Shown here in pieces: positions 34,989 through 44,238 of a DNA stretch of 64,000 bases. Source of the stretch: JACJYE01 sp964432875 (GTDB taxonomy: Bacteria; Bacteroidota; Bacteroidia; Chitinophagales; Saprospiraceae). The notes under the pieces are model-generated. The model was not told the DNA's origin and searched no databases. It was given only the letters and a program-made list of their open reading frames with translations. Numbering within the stretch: the stretch's first letter is position 1; each line of letters opens with the position of its first letter. A program made the translations under genes and the position numbers. The stretch is taken from the NCBI GenBank assembly GCA_964432875.1, contig CAYSPJ010000009.1, positions 1 to 64,000 of the forward strand, in the 5' to 3' direction.

Positions 34989-35183
34989 ATGATTATTATT
35001 GATATCAAAGAAGGAGAAACCATCGATCGTGCGCTCAAGCGCTACAAACGCAAGCATAGGGATGTTGGCCTGGTCAGGGAATTGCGCCGCCGCAAGCAAT
35101 TCACTAAACCTTCCATCAAGCGCCGCAACGAGATGCTTAAGGCAAGGTATAAGGAAGAGAAAGACCGCACTAGCGAACAATAA
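34989..35183 (+). CDS. rpsU: Ribosomal protein bS21
   Basis: The 64-residue basic protein of the 30S platform has the bS21 pattern IKEGETIDRALKRYKRK and a highly basic tail. The start is ATG 34989 (MIIIDIKEGE); an in-frame upstream extension would run through the terminator and is rejected. It begins only 20 nt after the terminator T run, so it must have its own promoter, be read by read-through, or be controlled at the terminator. In Flavobacterium, rpsU is known to be autoregulated through a strong Shine-Dalgarno; no such sequence is visible before this ATG. Confidence 0.93.
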   Translation: MIIIDIKEGETIDRALKRYKRKHRDVGLVRELRRRKQFTKPSIKRRNEMLKARYKEEKDRTSEQ

Positions 35184-35199
35184 GAAGGCTTAGGGGGGG

Positions 35200-35760
35200 T
35201 CAGTTGCGGTTGAACTGCACCTCTATCCCCAATTGCTTTTCTTTAGCAAACAAAGTAGGCTGCCGATTCTCCAAGCGGTAGCCTTGGTCAGGCCAATACT
35301 CAATGGTCTGCTGCATTTCCGCAATCATGCTTTTAGTATGGTTTTGGATGAGGACTGCGGTCACCTGGCCGCTCTGGTTATATTGTATCTCCATGTAACG
35401 GGTTTTCAGCTTGTCCTCTTCAGCCCGGTAGCTAAGCCGGGCAAGCGAGCCTTCCTGAAAAACGCTATCCACCTCATATTTGTCGAGCCAGGCCACGCGA
35501 TTGATGTCAGCGCGAGAGAATACCGCTAATTCCTTTTCGTAGTCTAAGGTATCAAAATCATGCGCTTCGCTTTTGCCGTTGAGGCTGATGCGCTTTACAC
35601 CTTTGGGTTGGAGTTTTGCTAGCCGCTGCATTTCCTGCTGCATAAAGCCTTCGAGGTCAAAGAAAGCCTTGGGGGCATTGCGCCCGAGCTCTGCCCTCGA
35701 GCATGCTGCCGCTGCCAAGGCCGATATTGCCAAGATAAGGGCAAGTCGATACATGTTCAT
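35200..35760 (-). CDS. Putative lipoprotein of unknown function
   Basis: The 186-residue protein has a lipoprotein-like signal with the lipobox-like LAAAAC near residue 20. The body is beta-rich, with the DTLDYEKELAVFSRADINR and RYMEIQYNQSGQ segments. I do not recognise the family. It converges with rpsU 16 nt away and lies 49 nt downstream of gpmI on the same strand, so it may be co-transcribed with gpmI. Confidence 0.65.
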   Translation of the reverse strand: MNMYRLALILAISALAAAACSRAELGRNAPKAFFDLEGFMQQEMQRLAKLQPKGVKRISLNGKSEAHDFDTLDYEKELAVFSRADINRVAWLDKYEVDSVFQEGSLARLSYRAEEDKLKTRYMEIQYNQSGQVTAVLIQNHTKSMIAEMQQTIEYWPDQGYRLENRQPTLFAKEKQLGIEVQFNRN

Positions 35761-35809
35761 ATTTTGCTTGGTACAACAAATTTGAAGCAGTGATGTTTCA
35801 CCGCGCTGG

Positions 35810-37345
35810 CTACCCCTGGCTCAGCAGCACCTCCCCATCCATTTCCCGGGGTATCTCCATCTCAAACAAAGTGAGTATCGTCGGGGCGATATCGCCGAGC
35901 TTACCGCCCTTAATACGGGAGCCCTGCGGTTGGTTGCTGACATAAAAAATCGGTACCGGATTCATGGTGTGAGCCGTATTGGGCGAGCCATCTTCGTTGA
36001 CCATGTAGTCTGAATTGCCGTGGTCGGCGATGATGATGGATTGGTAGTTGTACTTGAGCGCCGTTTCGATGAGCCGCTGCAAGCAGGTGTCAACTGTTTC
36101 CGCCGCCTTCATGGCAGCTTCAAAGCTGCCGGTATGCCCCACCATATCCGCGTTGGCGTAGTTGAGGCAGATGAAATCTGGCTGAGACTGCTCGATATCC
36201 GCTACGATAGCATCCGTGACCTGATAAGCGCTCATCTGGGGTTGGAGGTCGTATGTCGCTACTTTAGGAGAAGGGATCATGATGCGGCGCTCCCCTTCGA
36301 AAGCCTCTTCGCGGCCACCGTTGAAGAAGAAGGTCACGTGGGGGTATTTCTCCGTCTCGGCGATGCGCACCTGAGTTTTACCTGCTTTGGAAAGCACCTC
36401 GCCCAAAGTGTTGGAGACATCATCCTTGGTAAAGAGTACGTGCATCCCCTGGTAGGTTTCATCGTAGCGCGTCATCGTGGCATAGTATAGGTTCAGGGTT
36501 TTCATGCCATGTTCGGGCATGTCTTGCTGGGTGAGCACGGTAGTGATTTGCCGCGGCCGATCGGTGCGGAAATTAAAACAAATCACGGCATCGCCCTCGG
36601 CGATGGAAGCAAGAGGCTGCCCTTGGCTGTCAACACAGACGATAGGCTGAAGGAATTCATCGGTCTGCCCGGCAGCATACCGAGCTTCTATCGTCTGCAA
36701 GGCGTTGGTGCTTGCTTCACCCTTGCCGTGCACCAGGAGGTCATAAGCCAGCTTAGTGCGTTCCCAGCGCTTGTCGCGGTCCATGGCATAATAGCGGCCG
36801 ATGACCGAGGCCAGGCGCGCTCCAGTGGGCGCTACCTGCTCCAGTACTTCTCTGACGAAACCCAGGCCGCTTTTGGGGTCGGTATCCCTTCCATCGGTGA
36901 AGGCGTGGATAAAAACCTTTTCCAAGCCATTTTCGGCAGCGATCTGACACAAGGCGATCAGATGGGCAGAGTGGGAATGTACACCCCCATCAGACACCAG
37001 GCCGAAAAGGTGGAGCGCCTTGCCATTGTCCCTGGCATATCTCAGGGTTTCCAACAATACGGGGTTTTGGTGGAGCTCCCGTTCGCGAACTGCTTTATTG
37101 ATACGGGCTAGCTCTTGGTATACCACCCTGCCGGCACCGATATTGAGGTGTCCAACCTCAGAGTTGCCCATCTGCCCCTCTGGCAAGCCCACTGCTTCGC
37201 CAAAGGTAACCAGCTCGGCATTGGGATATCGGCTGTAGAGGCTATCAACAAAAGGGGTGCTGGCCTGGGCTATTGCACTGGCTTCGGGCTTGGGGCCATG
37301 CCCCCAGCCATCGAGGATGACTAGTAATACGCGCTTTGTTTCCAT
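35810..37345 (-). CDS. gpmI: Cofactor-independent phosphoglycerate mutase
   Basis: The 511-residue, Mn-dependent enzyme interconverts 3- and 2-phosphoglycerate in glycolysis. The first metal site is in LLVILDGWGHG, the phosphoserine nucleophile is Ser62 in the NSEVGHLNIGAGR motif, and the later ADHGN and NADMVGHTG motifs complete the alkaline-phosphatase-like site. The length is normal. The -7 box (TAGCTTTG) stands only 4 nt before the ATG, suggesting a leaderless transcript. Confidence 0.96.
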   Translation of the reverse strand: METKRVLLVILDGWGHGPKPEASAIAQASTPFVDSLYSRYPNAELVTFGEAVGLPEGQMGNSEVGHLNIGAGRVVYQELARINKAVRERELHQNPVLLETLRYARDNGKALHLFGLVSDGGVHSHSAHLIALCQIAAENGLEKVFIHAFTDGRDTDPKSGLGFVREVLEQVAPTGARLASVIGRYYAMDRDKRWERTKLAYDLLVHGKGEASTNALQTIEARYAAGQTDEFLQPIVCVDSQGQPLASIAEGDAVICFNFRTDRPRQITTVLTQQDMPEHGMKTLNLYYATMTRYDETYQGMHVLFTKDDVSNTLGEVLSKAGKTQVRIAETEKYPHVTFFFNGGREEAFEGERRIMIPSPKVATYDLQPQMSAYQVTDAIVADIEQSQPDFICLNYANADMVGHTGSFEAAMKAAETVDTCLQRLIETALKYNYQSIIIADHGNSDYMVNEDGSPNTAHTMNPVPIFYVSNQPQGSRIKGGKLGDIAPTILTLFEMEIPREMDGEVLLSQG

Positions 37346-37349
37346 AGTG

Positions 37350-37357
37350 CAAAGCTA
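37350..37357 (-). promoter_or_regulatory. -7 box abutting gpmI start
   Basis: Minus strand TAGCTTTG, then 4 nt, then ATG. No convincing -33 box is seen at 19-21 nt. Confidence 0.45.
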
Positions 37358-37411
37358 CACATTGCACGGCAAAAATTGTGCGTAGAATGTAGCTTAGTGC
37401 TATACAATTCT

Positions 37412-37419
37412 TAACTTTG
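37412..37419 (+). promoter_or_regulatory. -7 box of glucosaminidase gene
   Basis: TAACTTTG matches TAnnTTTG, giving a leader of about 45 nt before the ATG at 37469. It is back-to-back with the gpmI promoter. Confidence 0.45.
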
Positions 37420-37468
37420 CGCCGGGCTACTATCCAATTTATTTTTCTGCAAATCAAAACCAAGAGCT

Positions 37469-38275
37469 ATGCACTACAGCCGAATTGCTGTTTTGTACTC
37501 CCTGCTTACTCTAAACCTGCTTGCCAGGGCTGTTGCCAGCCCCGTCATACTTTCTGACTATACACCTCCACGAGTTGATAGTGTTCAATCCATCCTGTTA
37601 CAACTATACCACGAACGCCCTGATTTGGTGGGCTTCATCCCGGAAACACAGCGCTGGTACTTATTTGTGGCTCGGGCAGAGGCCATCCCGCCGAATTTCT
37701 ACCCGCGGCTGCAGGCAGCCTTCCTACACGACATTGCAGGCCTTTGCCAGGAATACGGGCGCCGCTATTTAGCCGACTGGCATGCGCTAGCCAGCAAATC
37801 CGCCCGCGAGACCTGCTGGGGCACCTCCTACTTGTGCAACCGGGCCTTCAACTACTTTGGCATCCGCTACACTGCCAAGCCCTGGCTATGTGAGTCCTTC
37901 TATTTTTGCCAAACCCTGACCCGCAACGACCCCGAACCTTCTGACTTTGTTATTTTTTCTGGCTTCGAGGCCTCGCTATGGATGTTTATCCACACGATGT
38001 ACAACCGCCACTTCCTGGAGCGCCTCCCTGACAGAGGCGCACGGGTAGCTGAGGCTATCGAGTTTGAACGCATGAACAGCATCCGCTATTGGGAATATAC
38101 CCGCTATGGCATTTGCTACAGCCAGCAATTGAAGGGGCTTCCTTATTCAGTAGAAGAAATAGTATATACCTGGAGCGAGCACCCGATCAACAACCTTTGT
38201 GTCAATTGCAACCGAGAGACCGACCTGGATTGGGCCGGCCGCCTGGCCACTGCCTATTGGCACAATTTCCGCTGA
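37469..38275 (+). CDS. Exported glucosaminidase-domain peptidoglycan hydrolase
   Basis: The 268-residue protein has a signal peptide (about 1-23) and one mannosyl-glycoprotein endo-beta-N-acetylglucosaminidase-like domain. The catalytic Glu lies in SKSARETCWGTS, followed by the NYFGI motif of this lysozyme-like family. It should cut glycan strands of peptidoglycan. Four Cys in the last 70 residues may form disulfides (CYSQQ, CVNC). No cell-wall-binding repeat is present. Confidence 0.85.
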   Translation: MHYSRIAVLYSLLTLNLLARAVASPVILSDYTPPRVDSVQSILLQLYHERPDLVGFIPETQRWYLFVARAEAIPPNFYPRLQAAFLHDIAGLCQEYGRRYLADWHALASKSARETCWGTSYLCNRAFNYFGIRYTAKPWLCESFYFCQTLTRNDPEPSDFVIFSGFEASLWMFIHTMYNRHFLERLPDRGARVAEAIEFERMNSIRYWEYTRYGICYSQQLKGLPYSVEEIVYTWSEHPINNLCVNCNRETDLDWAGRLATAYWHNFR

Positions 38276-38475
38276 GGCAATTTTTGCGCCACAGCGGCGT
38301 TTTTGATGTGACCTTCAATCGGTTGTATTCATTCGGCTAAAAGTGACAAATCATCAAGTAAGGCGTCTTAACAACTGAAAAGTTTTGATGGAACGATATT
38401 CACGTCCTTTGCATTTAAGCATTTGGCTGGATTGCGTTCAATCCCATGAATGTTTAAACAAAAATCTAATTGGTT

Positions 38476-38859
38476 ATGAAAAGCTACTTGTTCCTGATTT
38501 TGTTGTCTCCTTTGTTTGCCTTCCAGGAGGAAGCCAACTTGGCCGACATTACGAAAGCGATCAGTAATGGCGATGCGGACGCCCTCGGCCAGTACTTTGA
38601 CCAAACCGTAGAGGTGTCTATAATGGGTCAGGAAGACGTTTACAACAAAAGCCAGGCCATCGGCGTAGTGCGCACCTTCTTCGCCCAAAACCGCCCTGCT
38701 TCCTTTAGCCAGGTACACAAAGGGGCTTCCCCCAACAACGATTCTGAATACTGCATCGGCAATCTTTCTGCTGGAGGCAAATCTTTCCGCGTGTACATCT
38801 ACATGAAGGTGGATGGGAACCGCCGCTTGATCCAAGAGCTTCGCTTCGACCGGCAGTAG
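38476..38859 (+). CDS. DUF4783 protein (NTF2-like fold)
   Basis: The 127-residue exported protein has a signal peptide (about 1-18). The compact domain with ITKAISNGDADALGQYF and FFAQNRP segments matches the DUF4783 family, which is expected to adopt an NTF2/SnoaL-like fold. DUF4783 is largely confined to Bacteroidota. An in-frame TTG lies 6 nt upstream of the chosen ATG. The function is unknown. It converges with the TIGR02757 gene. Confidence 0.8.
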   Translation: MKSYLFLILLSPLFAFQEEANLADITKAISNGDADALGQYFDQTVEVSIMGQEDVYNKSQAIGVVRTFFAQNRPASFSQVHKGASPNNDSEYCIGNLSAGGKSFRVYIYMKVDGNRRLIQELRFDRQ

Positions 38860-38867
38860 CTCCGGCT

Positions 38868-39650
38868 TTAGGGTGCCGCTTCCAGTACGCCCATGCCAAA
38901 GAGCGCGAAGTCGTACTTGACCGGGTCTTCGGCATCATAAGCACGTAGCCTTTGTGTCAGTTCCAAAACGGCCAGCCAGTCCGTTTGTTTGCGCACCAAT
39001 AGCCCCAGGCGACGTGCGACACGCTCCACGTGTACGTCAAGGGGCATGAGCAATTGCGCCGGGCGGATGCTTTTCCAGAGTCCAAAATCCACGCCATTTT
39101 CGTCTTTGCGCACCATCCAGCGCAAGAACATGTTCAATCGTTTGCAAGTTGATTTACGAGCGGGTGTCGCAATGTGCTTACGGGTTCGCTCAGGGGCATA
39201 AGGCAGCGCAAAAAAGGACTCATGGAAACCGGCTAAAGCCGGGCCGGTATGCTCATCTTCTGGGCTTAGATGCCGGGCGAAAGCATCCTCAAGAGAAGCG
39301 TGCTGCCGATAGTAATGTTGGAAAAATTCCAGGAAATAAAGCGTATCCGTAGCCAGGAAAGTGCGGTGCTTGAATTCGAGGAAGCGGGCGCGGTCTTTTT
39401 CCTCGTGGTTGAGGATGAAATCATGTGGCGCGCCATCCATCAAGTCCATAAGTTTGTTGGCGTTGTTGATAATAGTCTTGCGCTGCCCCCAGGCCAGGAT
39501 AGCCGCCCAGAACGCGGCTATTTCAATATCTTGTAAGCGCGAAAAACGGTGGGGCACGCTGATGGGGTCTTGCGCGATGAAAGCAGGTTCATTGTAGCGC
39601 TCCACGCCTTCATCCAGTAGTTTTTTGATGTAGTCATCAGGGGGCAACAT
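38868..39650 (-). CDS. TIGR02757 family protein
   Basis: The 260-residue cytoplasmic protein has the family's features: PISVPHRFSRLQDIEIAAFWAAILAWGQR-type N-terminal region, then RKSTCKRLNMFLRWMVRKDE and PLDVHVERVARRLGLL. The pattern resembles helix-hairpin-helix DNA glycosylase-like folds, but no catalytic role is established. It ends 2 nt before the glycosyltransferase that is upstream on the same strand, so the two form an operon. Confidence 0.85.
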   Translation of the reverse strand: MLPPDDYIKKLLDEGVERYNEPAFIAQDPISVPHRFSRLQDIEIAAFWAAILAWGQRKTIINNANKLMDLMDGAPHDFILNHEEKDRARFLEFKHRTFLATDTLYFLEFFQHYYRQHASLEDAFARHLSPEDEHTGPALAGFHESFFALPYAPERTRKHIATPARKSTCKRLNMFLRWMVRKDENGVDFGLWKSIRPAQLLMPLDVHVERVARRLGLLVRKQTDWLAVLELTQRLRAYDAEDPVKYDFALFGMGVLEAAP

Positions 39651-39652
39651 AT

Positions 39653-40399
39653 TCAGGGTTTTTCGTACATTTCCAGGCGTACCAACCCCAGGCGCTGCAA
39701 GAAGTGATTGAAAGAAACCCGAAGTACGCCCAGCCCGTAGCGCATGCTGCGGCGGAAATTAATCGAGGAAGCCTCTTCAAAGTATTTGGTGGGGCAGGTC
39801 ACCTCAGCGATGTGGAAGCCGCCATAGATGATTTGCGAGAGCATCTCGTTGTCAAAGACGAAATCATCAGAGTTTTGGTTAAAGTTGATGCCCTGCAGTA
39901 CCCGGCGGTCAAAAGCGCGGTATCCGGTATGGTATTCCGAGAGCTTATAGTTGACGAGGAGGTTTTGCGCCAAAGTGAGGGCGCGATTAGCGATGTATTT
40001 ATACAGCGGCATCCCGCCATCCAGGGCGCCTTTGCCTAAAATACGCGAGCCGAGCACCACCGGATACAATTCCTCGCCGATGATATTGACCATGGTCGGG
40101 ATGAGCTTGGGGGTGTACTGATAATCAGGGTGCAACATGATGATAATCTCGCCACCAAGCTCCAGGGCCTTGTTGTAGAGAGATTTCTGGTTGCCCCCGT
40201 AGCCCTTGTTGTTTTCGTGTACGATGATATGGGGAATGCCTATTTGCAGCGCCAGTTCGCTGGTATTATCGCTGCTGGCATCGTCACAGAGGATGACTTC
40301 GTCTACCAGATCCAGGGGGATTTCGCGGTAAGTCTTTTCGAGGGTGCGAGCTGCATTGTAAGCTGGCAGCACCACAATTACTTTTTTGCCCTTGTACAT
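39653..40399 (-). CDS. GT2 polyprenyl-phosphate glycosyltransferase (DPM1-like)
   Basis: The 248-residue GT2 enzyme has VVLPAYNAARTLE, CDDASSDNT and the MLHPDYQY metal-binding region. Its size and lack of C-terminal helices fit DPM1-type enzymes that move mannose or glucose from a nucleotide sugar to polyprenyl phosphate for surface glycans. It is the first gene of a pair with the TIGR02757 gene. A TATCTTTG box lies at 40420-40427. Confidence 0.87.
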   Translation of the reverse strand: MYKGKKVIVVLPAYNAARTLEKTYREIPLDLVDEVILCDDASSDNTSELALQIGIPHIIVHENNKGYGGNQKSLYNKALELGGEIIIMLHPDYQYTPKLIPTMVNIIGEELYPVVLGSRILGKGALDGGMPLYKYIANRALTLAQNLLVNYKLSEYHTGYRAFDRRVLQGINFNQNSDDFVFDNEMLSQIIYGGFHIAEVTCPTKYFEEASSINFRRSMRYGLGVLRVSFNHFLQRLGLVRLEMYEKP

Positions 40400-40419
40400 T
40401 TAGCTTTGCTTTTGGAGGG

Positions 40420-40427
40420 CAAAGATA
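40420..40427 (-). promoter_or_regulatory. -7 box of DPM1-like gene
   Basis: Minus strand TATCTTTG. An ATTG, a partial -33 match, lies 20 nt upstream at 40448-40451. The leader would be about 16 nt. Confidence 0.45.
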
Positions 40428-40486
40428 GGCTGCTTTAGAAATCGTTTCAATATATCCGGCTTTTTTTGCCGCCCAATCTCATATTC

Positions 40487-42214
40487 CTACAACAAAGCAT
40501 CCAATTCTTGCTTGACAAAAGCCCCTAGTTGGCTGACGTACTCACGAGAGAAATTGAATTCTATGCCTGCAGCAGCATAGATCTCTTTGATGTTTTTGGT
40601 ATAACCTAGCGAAAGCGCCTGATGATAATTGCGGATTGCCTGCTGGGGGTCTTCCCGATATTGCTTCCAGATGGCGATAGCCCCAAGCTGAGCCATACCA
40701 TACTCGATGTAGTAGAAAGGTACCTCGAATATATGCAACTGCTTGTGCCAAAGGTGGCCGGCATAATGCTCCAGGTTGGTGTGGTCAATGAGAGAAGAGT
40801 TGAACTCTTGCATGATACTCAACCATTGATTCTTGCGCTCTTCTTGCCCATGTTGGGGGTTAGTATAGAGCCAATGCTGAAATTTGTCGATGGTCGCAAT
40901 CCAGGGCAATACTTTGAGCACGTACTCCAGCTGGGCGATTTTAGCCCGACGCAGGCTAGCTTCATCTGGAAAAAATACATCCCAATGCTCCATGGTGAGC
41001 AGCTCCATCGTCATCGCAGCCAATTCGGCTACTTCTGAAGGCACCCGCTTGGAGGATTTCAACTTGTACCTCCGGGTCAGGAAAGAGTGTACGGCATGCC
41101 CACTTTCGTGCATGAGCGTACGCATATCGCTGAGGGAATTCGTAGCATTCATGAAGATAAAAGGCACGCCAGTCAGATGCAAAGGCATATTGTAGCCGCC
41201 GGGGCGCTTGCCAGTCCTGGAATCCAGATCGAGATGGCCCATTTCCCGCATGATGCCAATGGTCTTGCCAAAATCAGGATGCAGCTCATTCAAGCAGAAA
41301 ATTACTTTTTCCACCAGTTCATCAATGGTATCAAACGGGCGCAGGGGCATTTCACCTAAGGGGTCGACGAATAAATCCCAGGGGCGGAGCACATCTACTT
41401 GGAGCGAAGCTTTGCGGAAGCGGTTGAGCTCATCGGTCAATGGCACCAGCTCTGTTTTGATCGATTCGTGAAAGTCGTAGCAATCTTCCACTTTATAATC
41501 AAAACGGCCCAGAGCCTGGAACTTATAGTCCCGGAAATTTTGGAAACCGGCGTTGACCGCCATTTGATGGCGCATCACCAGCAGATTGTCGAATAAGTCT
41601 TCCAACTGATCCGTATCCTGCAAGATGCGCTGATGGATTTTGTGGTAAATAGCTTCACGATAGGCGCGTTCGGGCTCTTCCAGCAGGGAAGAAGCCTTTT
41701 GCAAGGTCATCTGCTTGCCATCCATGCCCACGGTCATCTCGGAAAATATCTTAACATACTCCTTCGACTTCATCTGGATATCAGTGGCCAAGGGGATATT
41801 TTCTTCGCGAAATAATGCTACGGCATTGTGCACGCTGCGCAGATAAATATCGTATTCCCCTTTTGGCAACTGGCTGGTGAAAGGGCAGTTTGCCAGCTTC
41901 TCGTTGAGGGTGTGTTCAAAAGAAGTAATCTTTGGCGCTAGTTCCTGGACCGCATACTGATATAAGCCTTCGGCTTTTTCATCTGAGCTGTCAATAGTAA
42001 TCTTTATATATCTCCAGGAAAAGGCCTCGCTGATAACCGCATCGAGTTCGCTTTTGTCTCGTATCCACTGTTCGAGCTCTCCAACCGAACAAATGGGCCG
42101 CTTCAACAGCTCATTGAAATAGGGCTTCAGCCTCGACCAGGTTGTGAGCTTGAATTCCTTTGGCACAAATGCTCTTGCCTTCTCTTGTAGGACTGTGGCA
42201 GTCTTGAGATTCAT
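40487..42214 (-). CDS. M3-family oligoendopeptidase
   Basis: The 575-residue zinc metallopeptidase has the HExxH motif at His369-His373 in MHESGHAVHSF and the downstream Glu-bearing MELLTMEHWD region. It has the mainly helical fold and length of PepF/M3B oligoendopeptidases, with no signal peptide, so it should trim short peptides in the cytoplasm. It is a single gene. No strong promoter box was seen in the 280 bp upstream. Confidence 0.93.
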   Translation of the reverse strand: MNLKTATVLQEKARAFVPKEFKLTTWSRLKPYFNELLKRPICSVGELEQWIRDKSELDAVISEAFSWRYIKITIDSSDEKAEGLYQYAVQELAPKITSFEHTLNEKLANCPFTSQLPKGEYDIYLRSVHNAVALFREENIPLATDIQMKSKEYVKIFSEMTVGMDGKQMTLQKASSLLEEPERAYREAIYHKIHQRILQDTDQLEDLFDNLLVMRHQMAVNAGFQNFRDYKFQALGRFDYKVEDCYDFHESIKTELVPLTDELNRFRKASLQVDVLRPWDLFVDPLGEMPLRPFDTIDELVEKVIFCLNELHPDFGKTIGIMREMGHLDLDSRTGKRPGGYNMPLHLTGVPFIFMNATNSLSDMRTLMHESGHAVHSFLTRRYKLKSSKRVPSEVAELAAMTMELLTMEHWDVFFPDEASLRRAKIAQLEYVLKVLPWIATIDKFQHWLYTNPQHGQEERKNQWLSIMQEFNSSLIDHTNLEHYAGHLWHKQLHIFEVPFYYIEYGMAQLGAIAIWKQYREDPQQAIRNYHQALSLGYTKNIKEIYAAAGIEFNFSREYVSQLGAFVKQELDALL

Positions 42215-42495
42215 GAGATGATTTGCTTTTATATAGCTGGCTCGTGATTTGACCGAACCGGCTATGGACTATAATTTTCTCAATAGTTTTTTTCAGTCGT
42301 CTATAGGGGCATATCAGCCAATCTGTCTTACGTTTTTTTGGGGCCAAGGTTACTTCCTGCACGATCTTTTTGATAAAAACTTGTCTTGGGCATAATCAGC
42401 CCAACGCATTGGCGCAGGCTAGACAAAAGGCTTATACTGCTTTAAGCCTACTATAAGAAGGGGGAAAGGGGGAAAATGGGGAGGTGCTGCATCTA

Positions 42496-42930
42496 CTATT
42501 CTTCTTCCTCGGAACGGGCCTCTTCTGTCTCTTCTACCTCATCGGCCTGAATGGCACCGCTTTCGTTCAAAAAATTGAACCACTTGATGATTTTCTTGAT
42601 GTCGCCCACAAAAACGCGGTCGCGGTCATAGTTGGGCAGCACATTAGAAAAATAATCGTGCAGTTCTTCAGAGGGGGCGTTCACACTGACTGGTGGGGTA
42701 TCAGCTAAGAGCGTGTACATGCTCTGAAAGACATTCTTCAACTCCGTTGAGTCGTCGTCGTCGGTATAGATTGCGATAGACTCCAGGGGGGTAAATTGAT
42801 GTTTGCGGCTGGAAGCAAAGTTGCGCTTCCCTGTTTTCAGGTCTTCAATAATCAGTCCGTTATTCCGGTTGGCTGCCATCCGGTACAGGCCGGGCAATCC
42901 GCTTACCGCTATCAAGTTTTCAAGATTCAT
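42496..42930 (-). CDS. DUF5606 protein
   Basis: The product of 144 residues begins at ATG 42930 (MNLENLIAVSGLPGLY); an upstream GTG start is rejected. The N-terminal LIAVSGLPGLYRMAANRNNGLIIEDL segment is the DUF5606 signature, and the C-terminus is acidic (EVEETEEARSEEEE). DUF5606 is a conserved Bacteroidota family of unknown role. It is cytoplasmic. A TAGCTTTG box lies at 42960-42967. Confidence 0.85.
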   Translation of the reverse strand: MNLENLIAVSGLPGLYRMAANRNNGLIIEDLKTGKRNFASSRKHQFTPLESIAIYTDDDDSTELKNVFQSMYTLLADTPPVSVNAPSEELHDYFSNVLPNYDRDRVFVGDIKKIIKWFNFLNESGAIQADEVEETEEARSEEEE

Positions 42931-43369
42931 AGACGTTGTCACCTTTTTAATTTAGAGGGCAAAGCTAACAACAAATGCGGAAAACAGCATGTATCAGCAA
43001 GCTTATTTTCCGGTTTGCCGCAGATGGCGACGCTTGGAGGGGGTAGCAGTCTATGTTAAGGGCTTCTACTTCGTCTAAGGCGGGATAAAGTTATGGCTTT
43101 TTGATTACTGGCCCAACTTTTTTTAAAATTATTCTTGCGCTTTTTTCAAGCGGTACAATTTTGAAGGCCTATGCGCTAAAGGATCGTGCAATAATAAACG
43201 TGAGGTTTACGGCCGAGATTAAGGCCGAGCGCTATAGTAGAAGTTATTTCGTCTGTCGGCAAGGAGCCAAATGAAGGCACAGCATAGCCATAACTACGGC
43301 AAGGCTTGGCAAGGCTGCCAGCGGGCAAAAGAACGACTATCAATGACGAGTTATGGTTGCGCGCCCCCC
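42931..43369. other. Intergenic region with repeat remnants
   Basis: No gene is supported. Besides the DUF5606 promoter it holds a short piece (about 43068-43091, CTAAGGCGGGATAAAG) resembling the CTAAGCGTGGGATAAAG block of the dispersed repeat. A segment at 43281-43299 resembles the core of the 29602-29768 palindrome. Both resemblances are short and may be decayed copies or chance. Confidence 0.4.
42960..42967 (-). promoter_or_regulatory. -7 box of DUF5606 gene
   Basis: Minus strand TAGCTTTG matches TAnnTTTG, 29 nt before the ATG. No -33 box at the right distance. Confidence 0.4.
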
Positions 43370-44179
43370 CTAAGACCAGACGCTGAGCATGCCTGCTTGT
43401 TCAAAAGCCCTAAGTTCGCTCACAAGCCTATCATCCGTTTGGGGGGTAAACAAGAGGGCGCCGTTGCGGTCGTCAAATACCTCTACTTGGAGTTCGCGGG
43501 CGAAGGATTTAGCCAGTTCGCCCATGCTGCGGGCGTAGTGCTCGCTTTTGCCCATCGCCATAAACAAATCGATGACCCCGGCGCGGATCATCTCGTAGGG
43601 GTCTAGCTGCATCAGCATTTGCCGCTGAGACTTGCCGCGTATTTTTTTGCCTTCCCGGCGGAGTTTTTCCCTCAGGCTCTCCGTCGAATAACCCAGCACC
43701 TCGGCGCGATGTTTCCACCAATTTGCCGCATCGTCGCCATTGCGTTGTTCATAGACCTTCAGGTGCCGCTTCTCCGCCGCTTCCTGGCAAGAGACCATGC
43801 CCATCGCTTTAGTCAGTTCAATGATGTGGCAGACCTGTTCCTTGCTCAGCAATTCACCCTGTTGAGGTTCGTCTTCCAAAGAGTGGAGCCACTTGGCGTA
43901 CTTCAGCTTAGCTTTGCTTTTTGAAGCCAGCACGATATGTTTTGCCAATTCTATGGTGAGGTAATAATCTTTCAGGATGGTATTGCCCGGCACCTTGCGC
44001 GGGGCATAGTCCTGCATTTTCAGGGGCCGGCGGATGCCGTCCCTGAATTCATAAAGATCCATCAGCCAGTTTTTTACATTGACTGCATAATGGTGATCTT
44101 GTAACTGCAGTACCTGATGCAGGTTTGTGGCGGAAACCACCTTTGTCCCTTTCTTGCTTACATACACCTGAAGTTCCAT
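43370..44179 (-). CDS. Orphan phage-type antirepressor (AntA/AntB-like)
   Basis: The 269-residue protein has an N-terminal AntA/AntB-type domain (about 1-85). The cues are VVSATNLHQVLQL, VKNWLMDLYEF and DYYLTIELAKHIVL, the standard pattern of prophage antirepressors. The C-terminal two-thirds are charged and helical. No other phage gene is nearby, so this is either a domesticated antirepressor or a remnant. It has an excellent promoter of its own and is flanked by repeat-bearing gaps on both sides. Confidence 0.7.
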   Translation of the reverse strand: MELQVYVSKKGTKVVSATNLHQVLQLQDHHYAVNVKNWLMDLYEFRDGIRRPLKMQDYAPRKVPGNTILKDYYLTIELAKHIVLASKSKAKLKYAKWLHSLEDEPQQGELLSKEQVCHIIELTKAMGMVSCQEAAEKRHLKVYEQRNGDDAANWWKHRAEVLGYSTESLREKLRREGKKIRGKSQRQMLMQLDPYEMIRAGVIDLFMAMGKSEHYARSMGELAKSFARELQVEVFDDRNGALLFTPQTDDRLVSELRAFEQAGMLSVWS

Positions 44180-44206
44180 AATATAGTTATATGGTTGTTA
44201 CGAATA

Positions 44207-44238
44207 CAAAGATACGTGCTTTGTTTTAAAAAAGCAAA
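44207..44238 (-). promoter_or_regulatory. Promoter of antirepressor gene
   Basis: Minus strand TTTG (44235-44238), 20 nt, TATCTTTG (44207-44214). It is one of the best consensus matches in the window; the leader is about 20-25 nt. Confidence 0.65.
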
